NCBI RefSeq assembly: GCF_000702325.1
Contig: NZ_KL370891.1
Span: forward strand, 456,917 to 520,916
Direction of reading: 5' to 3'
Length of the DNA: 64,000 nt
Source: Thiomicrorhabdus sp. Milos-T2
Lineage (GTDB): Bacteria > Pseudomonadota > Gammaproteobacteria > Thiomicrospirales > Thiomicrospiraceae
Notes under the pieces: model-generated
Told to the model about the DNA's origin: nothing
The model's input: only the letters and a program-made list of their open reading frames with translations
The model's database searches: none
Shown: positions 1 to 9,214 of the stretch, one piece after another
Layout: each line of letters begins with the position of its first letter
Position numbering within the stretch: the stretch's first letter is position 1
Made by a program: the position numbers and the translations under genes

Positions 1-42
1 TATGCCGAAAGCCATAGATTGAAATTCCTAAAGGGATTGTGA
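1..42 (+). CDS. 3' end of an unidentified upstream gene (partial)
   Basis: From the first base an open frame reads 13 residues (YAESHRLKFLKGL) to a TGA at 40-42. The stop overlaps the GTG start of malQ in a GTGA junction, the usual sign of translational coupling. Position suggests another glycogen or alpha-glucan gene, but too little is visible to name it. Confidence 0.4.
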   Translation, partial: YAESHRLKFLKGL

Positions 43-1490
43 TAACCGTTCCAATAAAAAGTAGAGATAACTGTGTGAACAAAAGACAAGCAGGTGTATT
101 ACTTCATCCAACTTCATTACCCAATCAAACAGGTATGGAGAATGGTTCTGAAAAGGATTTACCAGGCCAATTGAATGACCAGGCCTGGTTGTTTTTAGAT
201 TGGATGGAATCAGCGGGTTTAAAGATTTGGCAAATGCTTCCTTTAACTCAGCCACATGATGATTTGTCTCCTTATCAAGCGGTTTCTGCTTTTGCTTTAA
301 ATCCGGCATTATTACCCCATGATTGGGAAGCGCATTTTCACCCGGTTGAATTTGCTTTGTATTTAGCAAAGCCGCCACACTGGTTAGAAAATTACGCGTT
401 ATTCATGACTATTAGAGAACAGCAAAATCATGCCTCATGGTCAGCTTGGCCGCATGGCTTGAAATATAGAGACGTAGAGACTTTAGAGAATTTTTCAAAT
501 GAGCATGCTGATAAAATACTCTTATTAAAAAAGCAGCAGTTTGTTTTATCTTCTATATGGTACAAATTAAAAAAAGATGCCAATCAAAAAGGGATTCAGT
601 TATTTGGGGATATGCCGATTTTTGTGGCTTTTGATAGTGCAGACGTTTGGGCGAATCCTCAGCAGTTTAAGTTAGATAAAAATTTAGACCCAACGGTCGT
701 TACAGGGGTGCCTCCTGATTACTTTTCAGAAACGGGGCAACGCTGGGGTAATCCTCATTACAATTGGGAGGTTATGCAAGCCGATGGTTTTAGTTGGTGG
801 CGCAAGCGAGTTGCGGAGGCTCTTCATCAGTTTGACTTGGTTAGAATTGACCACTTTAGAGGGTTAGATGCTTCTTGGGAAATTGATGCCAAAGAAGAAA
901 CTGCGATGAATGGGCAGTGGGTAAAGACTCCAGGTGATGCGCTCTTAGAGGCTTTAAAACAAGATTTTCCTGATTTACCTTTAGTTGCTGAAGATTTAGG
1001 AATTATTACTGACGAAGTGGTTGCGCTCAAAGAGAAGTATGCCTTACCAGGCATGTCTGTATTGCAGTTTGGATTTAACGGTTTGCCTGATAATCCTCAT
1101 TCACTTCATGAACAAGTAAATCATTCTGTAACCTATACGGGTACTCATGATAATGATACGACAATTGGGTGGTTTGAAAGCTTAGATGAAGGGGCAAAAA
1201 ATTGGGTTATGCAGCAACTCCAACCTTTGGCAGAAGAAGTCGTCGCAAAAGCTGGTTTAGATAAATCTTTAGCTTATACCATGCCTTGGCCTTTAGTCAT
1301 AGCTGGTTTTAATTCTGTTGCGGAGCGAGTCATTGTGCCGATGCAGGACTTTTTAATGCTGGATGGTGCGCATCGAATGAATGTTCCAGGCACTTCAGAA
1401 GGTAACTGGACTTGGCAGTTTAATTGGCAGCAATTACCCGATAACTTAGCTCAAAACATTAATGCTTTGACTCAACAAGCAAAACGTTAG
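39..1490 (+). CDS. malQ: 4-alpha-glucanotransferase (amylomaltase, GH77)
   Basis: Cytosolic disproportionating enzyme that transfers alpha-1,4-glucan segments between maltodextrins during glycogen turnover. The 483-residue protein has the GH77 landmarks: HPTSLP near residue 24, GDMPIFVA and VTGVPPDYFS in the middle, the nucleophile region VRIDHFRGL, the acid/base segment LVAEDLG and the late TGTHDNDT motif. Its length suits the short bacterial/plant D-enzyme type rather than the roughly 690-residue E. coli MalQ. The GTG at 39 is chosen because it overlaps the upstream stop as GTGA with AAGGG just before it; a second GTG at 75 is possible. It is followed closely by glgB. An exact ACCAGGCCTGGT palindrome at 178-189 encodes D-Q-A-W. 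Confidence 0.93.
   Translation: MITVPIKSRDNCVNKRQAGVLLHPTSLPNQTGMENGSEKDLPGQLNDQAWLFLDWMESAGLKIWQMLPLTQPHDDLSPYQAVSAFALNPALLPHDWEAHFHPVEFALYLAKPPHWLENYALFMTIREQQNHASWSAWPHGLKYRDVETLENFSNEHADKILLLKKQQFVLSSIWYKLKKDANQKGIQLFGDMPIFVAFDSADVWANPQQFKLDKNLDPTVVTGVPPDYFSETGQRWGNPHYNWEVMQADGFSWWRKRVAEALHQFDLVRIDHFRGLDASWEIDAKEETAMNGQWVKTPGDALLEALKQDFPDLPLVAEDLGIITDEVVALKEKYALPGMSVLQFGFNGLPDNPHSLHEQVNHSVTYTGTHDNDTTIGWFESLDEGAKNWVMQQLQPLAEEVVAKAGLDKSLAYTMPWPLVIAGFNSVAERVIVPMQDFLMLDGAHRMNVPGTSEGNWTWQFNWQQLPDNLAQNINALTQQAKR
178..189. repeat. Iterated palindrome ACCAGGCCTGGT, exact copy
   Basis: Exact 12-bp copy inside malQ, read in the frame giving Q-A-W. A half copy (ACCAGGCC) lies just upstream at 161-168. 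Confidence 0.9.
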
Positions 1491-1533
1491 TGAATTAAAA
1501 AGACTAAATACAAAATAACAAAATATAAAAGTG

Positions 1534-3762
1534 ATGAATAATTCTATGCAAATTAGTTGGCAAACTCTCGGTAAAGTCTTGCAGTCAAATATCAATGTAT
1601 TGGCGCAAGGACGTCATTATGACCCCTTTTTATTTTTGGGTTGTCATCCTGTTGATATGTCTGAGAAAGAAAAACATAAAGAGAATGGTTGGAGTTTAAC
1701 GGTTTGGTTACCATCGGCAGAAGAGGCTGAGGTAGAAGGGATACCCCTTAAACGTGTTGAAGATTCAGATTTATTTATGGCCTTTATTACAGATAAACAA
1801 AAAGCAAAACTACCAAAACACTATTCGGTGAAGTGGACCGAAGCTGATCATTCTGTTCATGAAACAATTTCACCTTACACCTTTATGCCACAGTTAGGGG
1901 AGTTGGATTTACACCTGTTTTCAGAAGGCCAACATTGGCAAGTGTATGATGTGTTAGGTGCCCATCCTAAGGTTGTAGACGGAGTTTCTGGTGTACAGTT
2001 CGCTGTGTGGGCTCCAGCGGCAGAACGTGTTTCTATCGTAGGTGACTTTAATGGTTGGCATGGTTTAAGGCATCCAATGCGTGTAAATGGGGGCTCAGGC
2101 GTTTGGGAGTTGTTTATCCCTGGTTTGCAGGCAGGTGATATTTATAAATTTGAAATCCGCAATAGGCAAACTGGTCACTGTTTTACCAAAACAGATCCTT
2201 ATGCAACTTCTATGGAAGTGCGTCCAAAAACAGGCTGTATTGTTCACGAATCAAAACATAAGTGGAATGACCAGGCCTGGTCAAAACAATTAACTGAATT
2301 TGATTGGCAAAAATCGCCAATCAATATTTACGAAGTTCACTTAGGTTCTTGGCAAAGAGCAGATGATGGGAACTTCTTAAGTTATAAAGAAATTGCACAT
2401 CGATTAGTCGAGTATGTTCAATGGATGGGGTATACCCATATTGAATTATTGCCAATTTCCGAACACCCTCTAGATGAGTCTTGGGGTTATCAAACCACCG
2501 GATATTTTGCCCCTACCAGCCGTTTTGGTTCACCGGATGAGTTTCGTTATTTTATTGATTACTGCCACCAACATGATATTGGTGTGTTTTTGGACTGGGT
2601 TCCAGCACACTTTCCAAAGGACGAATTTGCACTTGGCCGTTTTGATGGAAGTGCTCTTTATGAACATGAAGATTCTCGCAGAGGTGAGCACCAAGATTGG
2701 GGAACTTATATCTTTAATTTTGGGCGTAATGAAGTTAAAAATTTCTTAATTAGTAACGCTTTGTACTGGTTAAAAGAGTTACATATTGATGGTTTGCGCG
2801 TTGATGCGGTTGCTTCAATGTTATACCTTGATTACTCGCGTGAAGAAGGTCAATGGTTACCCAATGAACATGGCGGTAGAGAGAACCTCGAAGCCATTGA
2901 TTTTATGCGTAGCTTAAATGAACAGGTTCATGCTCAATGCCCTGGTGCGGTTGTGATGGCGGAAGAATCAACTTCTTGGCCAATGGTCTCACGCCCAAAT
3001 TGGATGGGGGGCTTAGGTTTTTCCATGAAATGGAACATGGGTTGGATGAACGACACCCTGGATTATTTTGAAAAAGAACCTATTTATCGTCCTTATCACC
3101 ATAATCAACTGACTTTTAGCCAGATGTATGCCTATACGGAGAATTTTGTATTGCCACTTTCACACGATGAAGTGGTGCATCTTAAAGGGTCTTTAATTGC
3201 AAAAATGCCGGGTGACGATTGGCAAAAAGCCGCTAATTTACGTTTACTGTTAGCTTATCAAGGCTTACACCCAGGTAAAAAATTATTGTTTATGGGGTGT
3301 GAGTTTGCGCAGTGGGGCGAGTGGAGTGAATCGCGTTCATTAGATTGGCATTTATGTGAGGATAGCCTAAATCGTGGCGTGCAATTATTGGCTAAATCCG
3401 TTAATGAACTCTATAAATCTTATCCGGCATTATATGAACGAGATTTTGAGTCTTCTGGTTTTGAATGGATTGATTGTCATGATTATCAACAATCTATTTT
3501 AAGTTTTATACGTCACTCTGAAAATCAAAAATTAATCTGCGTGTTTAACTTTACCCCGGTTCCTAGAGAGCGTTATCGTATTGGCTTACCTCAAGCCGGG
3601 CAGTATATTGAAGTGCTTAACTCTGATTCAGAACTGTTTGGTGGAAGTAATAAGGGAAATGCGGGGCATGTTAATAGTGAAGACGTTGCCTGGATGAACC
3701 AATCCTATTCAACCGAAATGACTTTGCCGCCATTAAGTGTGGTGGTTTTAAGACTTAAATAA
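1534..3762 (+). CDS. glgB: 1,4-alpha-glucan branching enzyme (GH13)
   Basis: Cuts alpha-1,4 chains and rejoins them as alpha-1,6 branches in glycogen. The protein is about 742 residues, close to E. coli GlgB (728). An N-terminal extension and a CBM48-like domain ([18 protein letters not shown]) precede the GH13 barrel. Visible catalytic motifs are [12 protein letters not shown] (nucleophile Asp), VVMAEEST (acid/base Glu) and LSHDEVVH (transition-state Asp). The frame also offers a GTG at 1531; the ATG at 1534 is preferred. Neither has a strong ribosome-binding site. It follows malQ by about 40 bases and probably shares its transcript. Confidence 0.95.
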   Translation: MNNSMQISWQTLGKVLQSNINVLAQGRHYDPFLFLGCHPVDMSEKEKHKENGWSLTVWLPSAEEAEVEGIPLKRVEDSDLFMAFITDKQKAKLPKHYSVKWTEADHSVHETISPYTFMPQLGELDLHLFSEGQHWQVYDVLGAHPKVVDGVSGVQFAVWAPAAERVSIVGDFNGWHGLRHPMRVNGGSGVWELFIPGLQAGDIYKFEIRNRQTGHCFTKTDPYATSMEVRPKTGCIVHESKHKWNDQAWSKQLTEFDWQKSPINIYEVHLGSWQRADDGNFLSYKEIAHRLVEYVQWMGYTHIELLPISEHPLDESWGYQTTGYFAPTSRFGSPDEFRYFIDYCHQHDIGVFLDWVPAHFPKDEFALGRFDGSALYEHEDSRRGEHQDWGTYIFNFGRNEVKNFLISNALYWLKELHIDGLRVDAVASMLYLDYSREEGQWLPNEHGGRENLEAIDFMRSLNEQVHAQCPGAVVMAEESTSWPMVSRPNWMGGLGFSMKWNMGWMNDTLDYFEKEPIYRPYHHNQLTFSQMYAYTENFVLPLSHDEVVHLKGSLIAKMPGDDWQKAANLRLLLAYQGLHPGKKLLFMGCEFAQWGEWSESRSLDWHLCEDSLNRGVQLLAKSVNELYKSYPALYERDFESSGFEWIDCHDYQQSILSFIRHSENQKLICVFNFTPVPRERYRIGLPQAGQYIEVLNSDSELFGGSNKGNAGHVNSEDVAWMNQSYSTEMTLPPLSVVVLRLK
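2270..2281. repeat. Iterated palindrome ACCAGGCCTGGT, exact copy
   Basis: Exact copy inside glgB, read as D-Q-A-W-S. Confidence 0.9.
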
Positions 3763-3841
3763 GTGAATGCATATGAGCAAAAGACTATTGTTTTAGTTGA
3801 ACGCTTTTTGCAAAAAAAAACGCAGATTACAATAACTTTAC

Positions 3842-4000
3842 GAGACCTTTGCACGAGATAGGTGCGAAAGAAAAATGAGGGAAAATTTGCCTGATTGCGG
3901 CGCGAATCGCAGGGAATAGCGAGCTATTCGCAAGTTTTGCAACAAAAATCAGGTGAATTTTAACCATTTTTACTCGTGCATACTCTCGTGCAAAGGTCTC
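3842..4000. mobile_element. MITE-like element with 17-bp terminal inverted repeats
   Basis: A 159-bp non-coding element separating glgB from glgA. Its ends are perfect 17-bp inverted repeats, GAGACCTTTGCACGAGA at 3842-3858 and its complement at 3984-4000. It is flanked by the 5-bp direct repeat TTTAC (3837-3841 and 4001-4005), which looks like a target-site duplication. A second, longer copy lies at 63813-63996. There is no transposase, so it must be moved in trans if active. The ends recall IS5-family type termini, but that is from memory and not verified. Confidence 0.85.
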
Positions 4001-4022
4001 TTTACATTTAAAAACTCGGAGA

Positions 4023-4044
4023 CTTGGTGTCTTCGTGGTGAAAC
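4023..4044. repeat. Interspersed repeat (CACCACGAAGACACCAAG type), reverse orientation
   Basis: A short stretch just upstream of glgA reads, on the other strand, GTTTCACCACGAAGACACC. It matches the repeats at 13978-14008 and 35737-35790 of this window. It lies in the glgA leader; no function is evident. Confidence 0.6.
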
Positions 4045-4061
4045 ATAAATCAGGAAACTAA

Positions 4062-5579
4062 ATGAAAATTCTTTTTGCAACATCAGAAGCTCACCCATTT
4101 ATTAAAACTGGTGGTTTAGCTGATGTTTCGGGCAGTTTACCCAATGCTTTAGTCGCTCTTAAACATAAAGTTCGTTTAGCGTTACCCGCTTATCAGTCCG
4201 TCTTGAAAAAAGTCAGCAATAAAGGGATTAAAAAAGTCGCTGAGCTTAGCGTGAATGGATGTGGAAAAGCTTATCAAGTGCGAGTTTTACAACTTAAAAC
4301 CGGCGCGATGAAAGGCGTTGATTTTCCGGTATGGTTGATTGATATTCCAGAGTTATTTGACAGGCCTGGTAATCCTTATCTAGCCGAAGATGGCACCGAT
4401 TGGTGGGATAACGGCGAGCGTTTTGCGGTATTTTCCATGGTGGTTAATGAGCTGGCTATGAATCGTGTAGGCTTAAAGTGGCAGCCGGATGTTGTGCATA
4501 GTAATGATTGGCAAACGGGGCTTGTACCGGCGTTGTTAAGCCTTGAAAAGGATGCCCCTAAAACGGTGTTTACCATTCATAATATGGCTTATCCTGGTAA
4601 TTTCCCTAAGTCTTTGTTTGATTCTCTGAGATTGCCTTGGCAACTTTGGGGGGTTGATGGCGTTGAGTTTTACGGCCATTTTTCAATGCTTAAAGCCGGG
4701 TTAATAAAGGCGGATTGGGTCTCAACGGTAAGCCCAACTTATGCTAAAGAAATTTGTTACCCTGCATTTGCCTATGGCATGGAAGGTATTTTACAGAAGC
4801 GAGATGCCGAAGGTCGGTTGACAGGGATTATTAATGGTATTGATGAAGATGTTTGGAACCCTGAAACAGACAATTTAATTGAAAAAAATTATTCTGTTAA
4901 AAAAGGTCGAATAGCCGGCAAGCTTGCTAATAAAAAAGCGTTGTTGGCAGAGCTTTGCATCTTGCGCGGCGAAAAAGAGAAAAAGTCTTTAGAACGTTTA
5001 TCTAGCTGTATGGATAAGCCACTGATTGGTTTAGTGGGTCGTTTAGTTGAACAAAAAGGAATGGATTTGGTGCTTGAGGTTATGCCCGAGCTGATTCAAC
5101 AGACCAACGCAAATTTTGTGGTTGTGGGTACGGGAGATAAATATTTTGAAGCTCAGATTAAATCAATCTCAAAAAAATACCCGCATCGTCTATGGACATT
5201 TATTGGGTATTCAGAATCTTTAGCACACCGAGTTGAAGCGGGGGCGGATATGTTTTTAATGCCATCTCGTTTTGAGCCTTGTGGGTTAAATCAAATGTAT
5301 AGCTTGGCGTATGGCACGCCTCCAATTGTTCACCATACCGGTGGACTGGCTGACACCGTTGTTAATGCCACCAATGAAAATATAAAAGCAGGAACCGCTA
5401 CTGGGTTTGTCTTTTATGACCCGAGCCATCATGCTCTAAAATCAACTATCTTGCATGCCTTACACCTTTTTGGCAAAAAACGTACCTGGCAAAAAATTCA
5501 AAAAACAGGTATGGAACAGTCATTAGATTGGAAGCATAGTGCAAAAAAATATATAGAAATGTATTCGGAGAAAAAGTAA
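4062..5579 (+). CDS. glgA: Glycogen synthase (ADP-glucose type, GT5)
   Basis: Adds glucose from a nucleotide sugar to the non-reducing end of growing glycogen. The 505-residue protein begins with the diagnostic KTGGLADV motif. It shows the Rossmann-type acceptor half, then the C-terminal half with LIGLVGRLVEQKG and the nucleotide-sugar site SRFEPCGLNQMYSLAYGT. The stop TAA shares one base with the glgP ATG (TAATG), indicating coupled translation. No glgC is present in the window. A near copy of the iterated palindrome (CAGGCCTGGT, 4361-4370) reads as R-P-G. Confidence 0.95.
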   Translation: MKILFATSEAHPFIKTGGLADVSGSLPNALVALKHKVRLALPAYQSVLKKVSNKGIKKVAELSVNGCGKAYQVRVLQLKTGAMKGVDFPVWLIDIPELFDRPGNPYLAEDGTDWWDNGERFAVFSMVVNELAMNRVGLKWQPDVVHSNDWQTGLVPALLSLEKDAPKTVFTIHNMAYPGNFPKSLFDSLRLPWQLWGVDGVEFYGHFSMLKAGLIKADWVSTVSPTYAKEICYPAFAYGMEGILQKRDAEGRLTGIINGIDEDVWNPETDNLIEKNYSVKKGRIAGKLANKKALLAELCILRGEKEKKSLERLSSCMDKPLIGLVGRLVEQKGMDLVLEVMPELIQQTNANFVVVGTGDKYFEAQIKSISKKYPHRLWTFIGYSESLAHRVEAGADMFLMPSRFEPCGLNQMYSLAYGTPPIVHHTGGLADTVVNATNENIKAGTATGFVFYDPSHHALKSTILHALHLFGKKRTWQKIQKTGMEQSLDWKHSAKKYIEMYSEKK

Positions 5580-8071
5580 TGCCTACGCACATAGAAGCAA
5601 AAAGAATGGAAGTCATAGTTAATATGCTCCAGCATATTGGTATGGAAAAAGATGATATTGAAAGCGATTTCTTAAAATATTTATGCAATACATTAGGTCG
5701 TAATATCACCTCTGAAGACTATTACCTATATAAGGCGCTGTCTTACACCATGCGAGATCGATTAATGGCGCATTGGAAAAAGACCTGGGAAGCATATAAC
5801 GATAAAAAAATAAAGAAAGCATATTATCTTTCAATGGAATTTTTAATCGGTCGCTCCTTAACGAATAACTTACTCAATTTAGGAGTAGAGTCGGAAACTG
5901 CGCAGGCGATGTATGACCTAGGTATCAATTTAGAAGAACTTGAAGATGCAGAGCGTGATGCAGGTTTAGGAAACGGTGGTTTAGGTCGATTAGCCGCTTG
6001 CTTTATGGATAGTTGTGCTACTTTGCAGCTACCGGTTATGGGGTATGGCTTGCGTTATGAATATGGAATGTTTCGCCAGTTAATTCAAAATGGTTATCAA
6101 ATCGAAGAGCCAGACCACTGGTTAGGCGTTGGTCCGTATCCTTGGGAAGTTGAGCGTTCTGAGTATACCCGAGTGATTAAATTTGGGGGTGAAACGCGAG
6201 AATATACTGACCCACATACAGGGCAACTTATTGTGCATTGGGAAGGTGCTGAAGTGGTTGAAGCCGTTCCTTTTGATGTCCCTATTCCAGGGTTTAAAAA
6301 TCAAACCGTTAATACGCTTAGACTTTGGTCTGCCCAGGCTCAAGAAGGGTTTAATTTGTCTCAGTTTAATGCAGGGTCATACCATGAAGCCGTTGCAGAA
6401 AAAGCCGAAGCTGAAAACATTACTATGGTCTTATACCCCAATGATAGCAGTGAAAACGGTAAGGTTTTAAGACTAAAGCAGCAATATTTTTTAGTCTCGG
6501 CAAGTTTGCAAGATGTCGTTCAACAGTGGAAACACAATAATACAAGTTTCGATGACTTTGCAAAATACAATGCCTTTCAATTAAATGATACTCATCCAAG
6601 TTTAGCGGTAGCTGAATTAATGCGTTTATTAGTTGATAAAGAGGGGGTTGAATGGAACGAAGCCTGGAAGATTACCTCCGAAACAATGGCCTATACCAAT
6701 CATACTCTATTACCTGAGGCCTTAGAAAAATGGTCCGTTGGTCTATTTGAAATGTTACTACCGCGCCCTTTAGAAATTATCTACGAGATCAATCATCGTT
6801 TCTTAGCCCAAGTCTCTATGAAGTGGCCTGGGGATGTAGATAGACAACGTCGCATGTCAATTATTGATGAGCATAATAATGTTTGTATGGCTTATTTAGC
6901 CATTGTGGGAAGTCATTCGGTAAATGGCGTTGCTGCTTTACATTCAGAGTTATTAAAAGAGGGTCTTTTTAATGACTTTTATCAGCTTTGGCCAGAAAAA
7001 TTTAATAACAAAACCAATGGTGTGACTCAAAGACGTTGGTTGGCTGGCTGTAACACGGAATTACGAGCGTTATTAAAAGACAAAATTGGTGAAGGTTGGA
7101 TTACTAAACTTACCGAGCTAGAAAAGATTGAGCCTTTAGCAAATGATGAAGCCTTTCAGAAAGCCTGGTATGAAGTTAAACAAAACAATAAACAGCGTTT
7201 AGCTGAAATGGTCGAGCGTAAAACAGGGGTTAAGTTATCTATTGATTCTATGTTTGATGTTCAAGTTAAACGTATTCATGAATATAAACGTCAGTTGTTA
7301 AATGTACTTCATGTTATTCATCTTTATGCTCGAATTAAAGAAGGTGATACCGCTAATTGGACAAACCGGAGTGTTATTTTTGGTGGTAAAGCGGCACCGG
7401 GATATGTAATGGCAAAAAATATTATTAAACTCATTAATAATGTTGCACAAATCGTTAACGCTGATCCAGATGTTGGTGATAAGTTAAAAGTTGTGTTCTT
7501 TCCTAACTATCGCGTTTCTGCTATGGAAGTCATCTGTCCGGGAACCGATTTATCAGAGCAAATCTCTACTGCGGGTAAAGAGGCTTCTGGTACAGGGAAC
7601 ATGAAGTTTATGATGAACGGAGCTTTAACTATTGGGACTTTAGATGGTGCCAATGTTGAGATTAGAGAAGCCGTCGGCGATGACAATTTCTTTTTATTTG
7701 GATTAAAAACGCCAGAAGTTGAAGATTTACGTCATCATTATCAGCCACAAAATTACATCAATGAGAGTCATGCGCTAAAGTCAGTGATGTCATTATTAGA
7801 ATCGGGTCACTTCAATCAATTTGAACCAGGTATTTTTAACGATATTATCAACTCAATAAAAAGCCCAACAGATCCATGGATGACACTGGCTGACTTCCAA
7901 AGCTATATTGAGGTTCAAGAACAAGCGGCACAAGCTTATCAAAACCGAAGTAATTGGCTAAGAATGAGTATTATTAACTCAGCTCGAAGTGGTATTTTTT
8001 CAACAGACAGAACCATGAAAGAATATAACGAAGATATTTGGAAATTAGAACCTATTACCATTAAAGACTAA
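5579..8071 (+). CDS. glgP: Glycogen/maltodextrin phosphorylase (GT35)
   Basis: Releases glucose-1-phosphate from glycogen with pyridoxal phosphate as cofactor. The 830-residue length is normal for the family. Visible motifs include the N-terminal GLGNGGLGRLAACF stretch, NDTHPSLAVAELMR, KRIHEYKRQLLN and the cofactor-lysine region EASGTGNMKFMMNG. It is translationally coupled to glgA. The locus therefore carries both the synthetic (glgA, glgB) and degradative (malQ, glgP) arms. Confidence 0.95.
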   Translation: MPTHIEAKRMEVIVNMLQHIGMEKDDIESDFLKYLCNTLGRNITSEDYYLYKALSYTMRDRLMAHWKKTWEAYNDKKIKKAYYLSMEFLIGRSLTNNLLNLGVESETAQAMYDLGINLEELEDAERDAGLGNGGLGRLAACFMDSCATLQLPVMGYGLRYEYGMFRQLIQNGYQIEEPDHWLGVGPYPWEVERSEYTRVIKFGGETREYTDPHTGQLIVHWEGAEVVEAVPFDVPIPGFKNQTVNTLRLWSAQAQEGFNLSQFNAGSYHEAVAEKAEAENITMVLYPNDSSENGKVLRLKQQYFLVSASLQDVVQQWKHNNTSFDDFAKYNAFQLNDTHPSLAVAELMRLLVDKEGVEWNEAWKITSETMAYTNHTLLPEALEKWSVGLFEMLLPRPLEIIYEINHRFLAQVSMKWPGDVDRQRRMSIIDEHNNVCMAYLAIVGSHSVNGVAALHSELLKEGLFNDFYQLWPEKFNNKTNGVTQRRWLAGCNTELRALLKDKIGEGWITKLTELEKIEPLANDEAFQKAWYEVKQNNKQRLAEMVERKTGVKLSIDSMFDVQVKRIHEYKRQLLNVLHVIHLYARIKEGDTANWTNRSVIFGGKAAPGYVMAKNIIKLINNVAQIVNADPDVGDKLKVVFFPNYRVSAMEVICPGTDLSEQISTAGKEASGTGNMKFMMNGALTIGTLDGANVEIREAVGDDNFFLFGLKTPEVEDLRHHYQPQNYINESHALKSVMSLLESGHFNQFEPGIFNDIINSIKSPTDPWMTLADFQSYIEVQEQAAQAYQNRSNWLRMSIINSARSGIFSTDRTMKEYNEDIWKLEPITIKD

Positions 8072-8141
8072 GGTTACATGACTCAAAAATCATGTAATTT
8101 ACTCTTTTAAACCCATCAAAAAAACCAAGCCTGGAAAACTA

Positions 8142-8153
8142 ACCAGGCCTGGT
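8142..8153. repeat. Iterated palindrome ACCAGGCCTGGT, exact copy (intergenic)
   Basis: Exact intergenic copy about 70 bases after the glgP stop. Confidence 0.9.
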
Positions 8154-8224
8154 AACTCAATAACACTTCCATATCAATCACTGGTATTTCTAGTAAAACC
8201 ATGCTGTACCCACGAATCCTCTAA

Positions 8225-8323
8225 CGTCATTGCGAGCAAAGCGAAGCAATCCAGGGTTAAAGTCTAAATACAGCGCCCCGCCGTGAGCCATGGATTGCCA
8301 CGGTCTACGACCTCGCAATGACA
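8225..8323. repeat. Inverted pair of GTCATTGCGAG/GCAATCC repeats
   Basis: One repeat runs forward (GTCATTGCGAG to GCAATCC, about 8225-8254). A second runs in reverse (CCATGGATTGCCACGG to CTCGCAATGAC, about 8288-8323). Together they could form a long hairpin. The same family appears at 10322-10359, 14091-14133 and 39461-39773. Confidence 0.75.
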
Positions 8324-8556
8324 AAATGATTATGTCATAACAATATCTACCATGCTTGCAATCACAAAATTCTTAAACAATTCCATTCAATTAGGGGCAT
8401 AGAAAGAAAAACTTTTTTTATCTTAAAGATAGCTACTAAATCGTATAAGGATTAATTTTAAATCACTTGAATCTGGTTACTTATTTAATATACTATCGAA
8501 TTAGTATTAATGATTATTTGCACGGGTTATTGTCGTATAAATTTTAAAGGTTTAGT

Positions 8557-9075
8557 ATGAAACGAGATCAGCATGGGTTTAGTTTGGTAGAGTTGAGTAT
8601 GGTGCTTGTAATTATCGGCTTGTTGTTTGGTGCAGTGTTAAAGGCGCAAGCGATGATTGAAAATGCTCAGATAAATGCTGATATTAAAAAGTTATCAGAG
8701 TTTAAGATGATATCTCTGCTCTATAAAGATAAATTGTCCAAACTTCCTGGCGAAGATACAAGTAAGCCAGGCAGGTTTAAAACAGTTCTATCGTCAGACG
8801 CTTCTCCAAGCGAAGGTTATTTTTATGATATTTTTCAAGCAGGTTTTAGTCAAAGTCTACATCCGATGCCATCAATAGGAAGCGCATTTAAAGCCACTTG
8901 GGGCGGTAGTAGTGGTGCAAACTATGGCTTAATCGCAGGGGAAAATCAGTTGTGTATTACCGATATTGATGTCAACTTGGCTAAATCAATAGAATCACAA
9001 TTAGATGAAGGTTCAAGAACCAGTGGAGAAATTGAGTATACATTAAATGGTTCGCAGCTTTGTATGAGGTTATAG
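8557..9075 (+). CDS. Type IV pilin-like / pseudopilin protein with class III signal peptide
   Basis: The 172-residue protein starts MKRDQHG followed by FSLVELSMVLVIIGLLFGAV. That is a prepilin peptidase site after Gly7, a Phe at mature position 1, a Glu at position 5 and a hydrophobic N-terminal helix. The rest has two late cysteines (CITD, CMRL) compatible with a C-terminal disulfide. It could be a minor pilin or a secretion pseudopilin; neighbours do not decide. The pilT/pilU motors lie about 43 kb away. The gene stands alone between glgP and glmS. Confidence 0.8.
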   Translation: MKRDQHGFSLVELSMVLVIIGLLFGAVLKAQAMIENAQINADIKKLSEFKMISLLYKDKLSKLPGEDTSKPGRFKTVLSSDASPSEGYFYDIFQAGFSQSLHPMPSIGSAFKATWGGSSGANYGLIAGENQLCITDIDVNLAKSIESQLDEGSRTSGEIEYTLNGSQLCMRL

Positions 9076-9214
9076 GCTTTTTAAGAGAGCATGTTTGTCG
9101 TTAGTTTTGTTAATTAATCGCAGGAGAATCTACCTATTAACTTGGAAATAAATACAGAAAGCAGGGCTTTTAATATAAAATACCAAGCTTATTTTGTTTG
9201 TATTGAGTTGAGTT

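Larger units (their letters stand above)
8072..8556. other. Intergenic region with interspersed repeats
   Basis: Non-coding stretch between glgP and the pilin-like gene. It holds an imperfect palindrome copy (about 8124-8134) followed by an exact ACCAGGCCTGGT (8142-8153), then an inverted pair of the GTCATTGCGAG repeat (8225-8323). The remainder is AT-rich and probably contains the promoter of the pilin-like gene, which I cannot pinpoint. No clear poly-T terminator was recognised. Confidence 0.6.
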
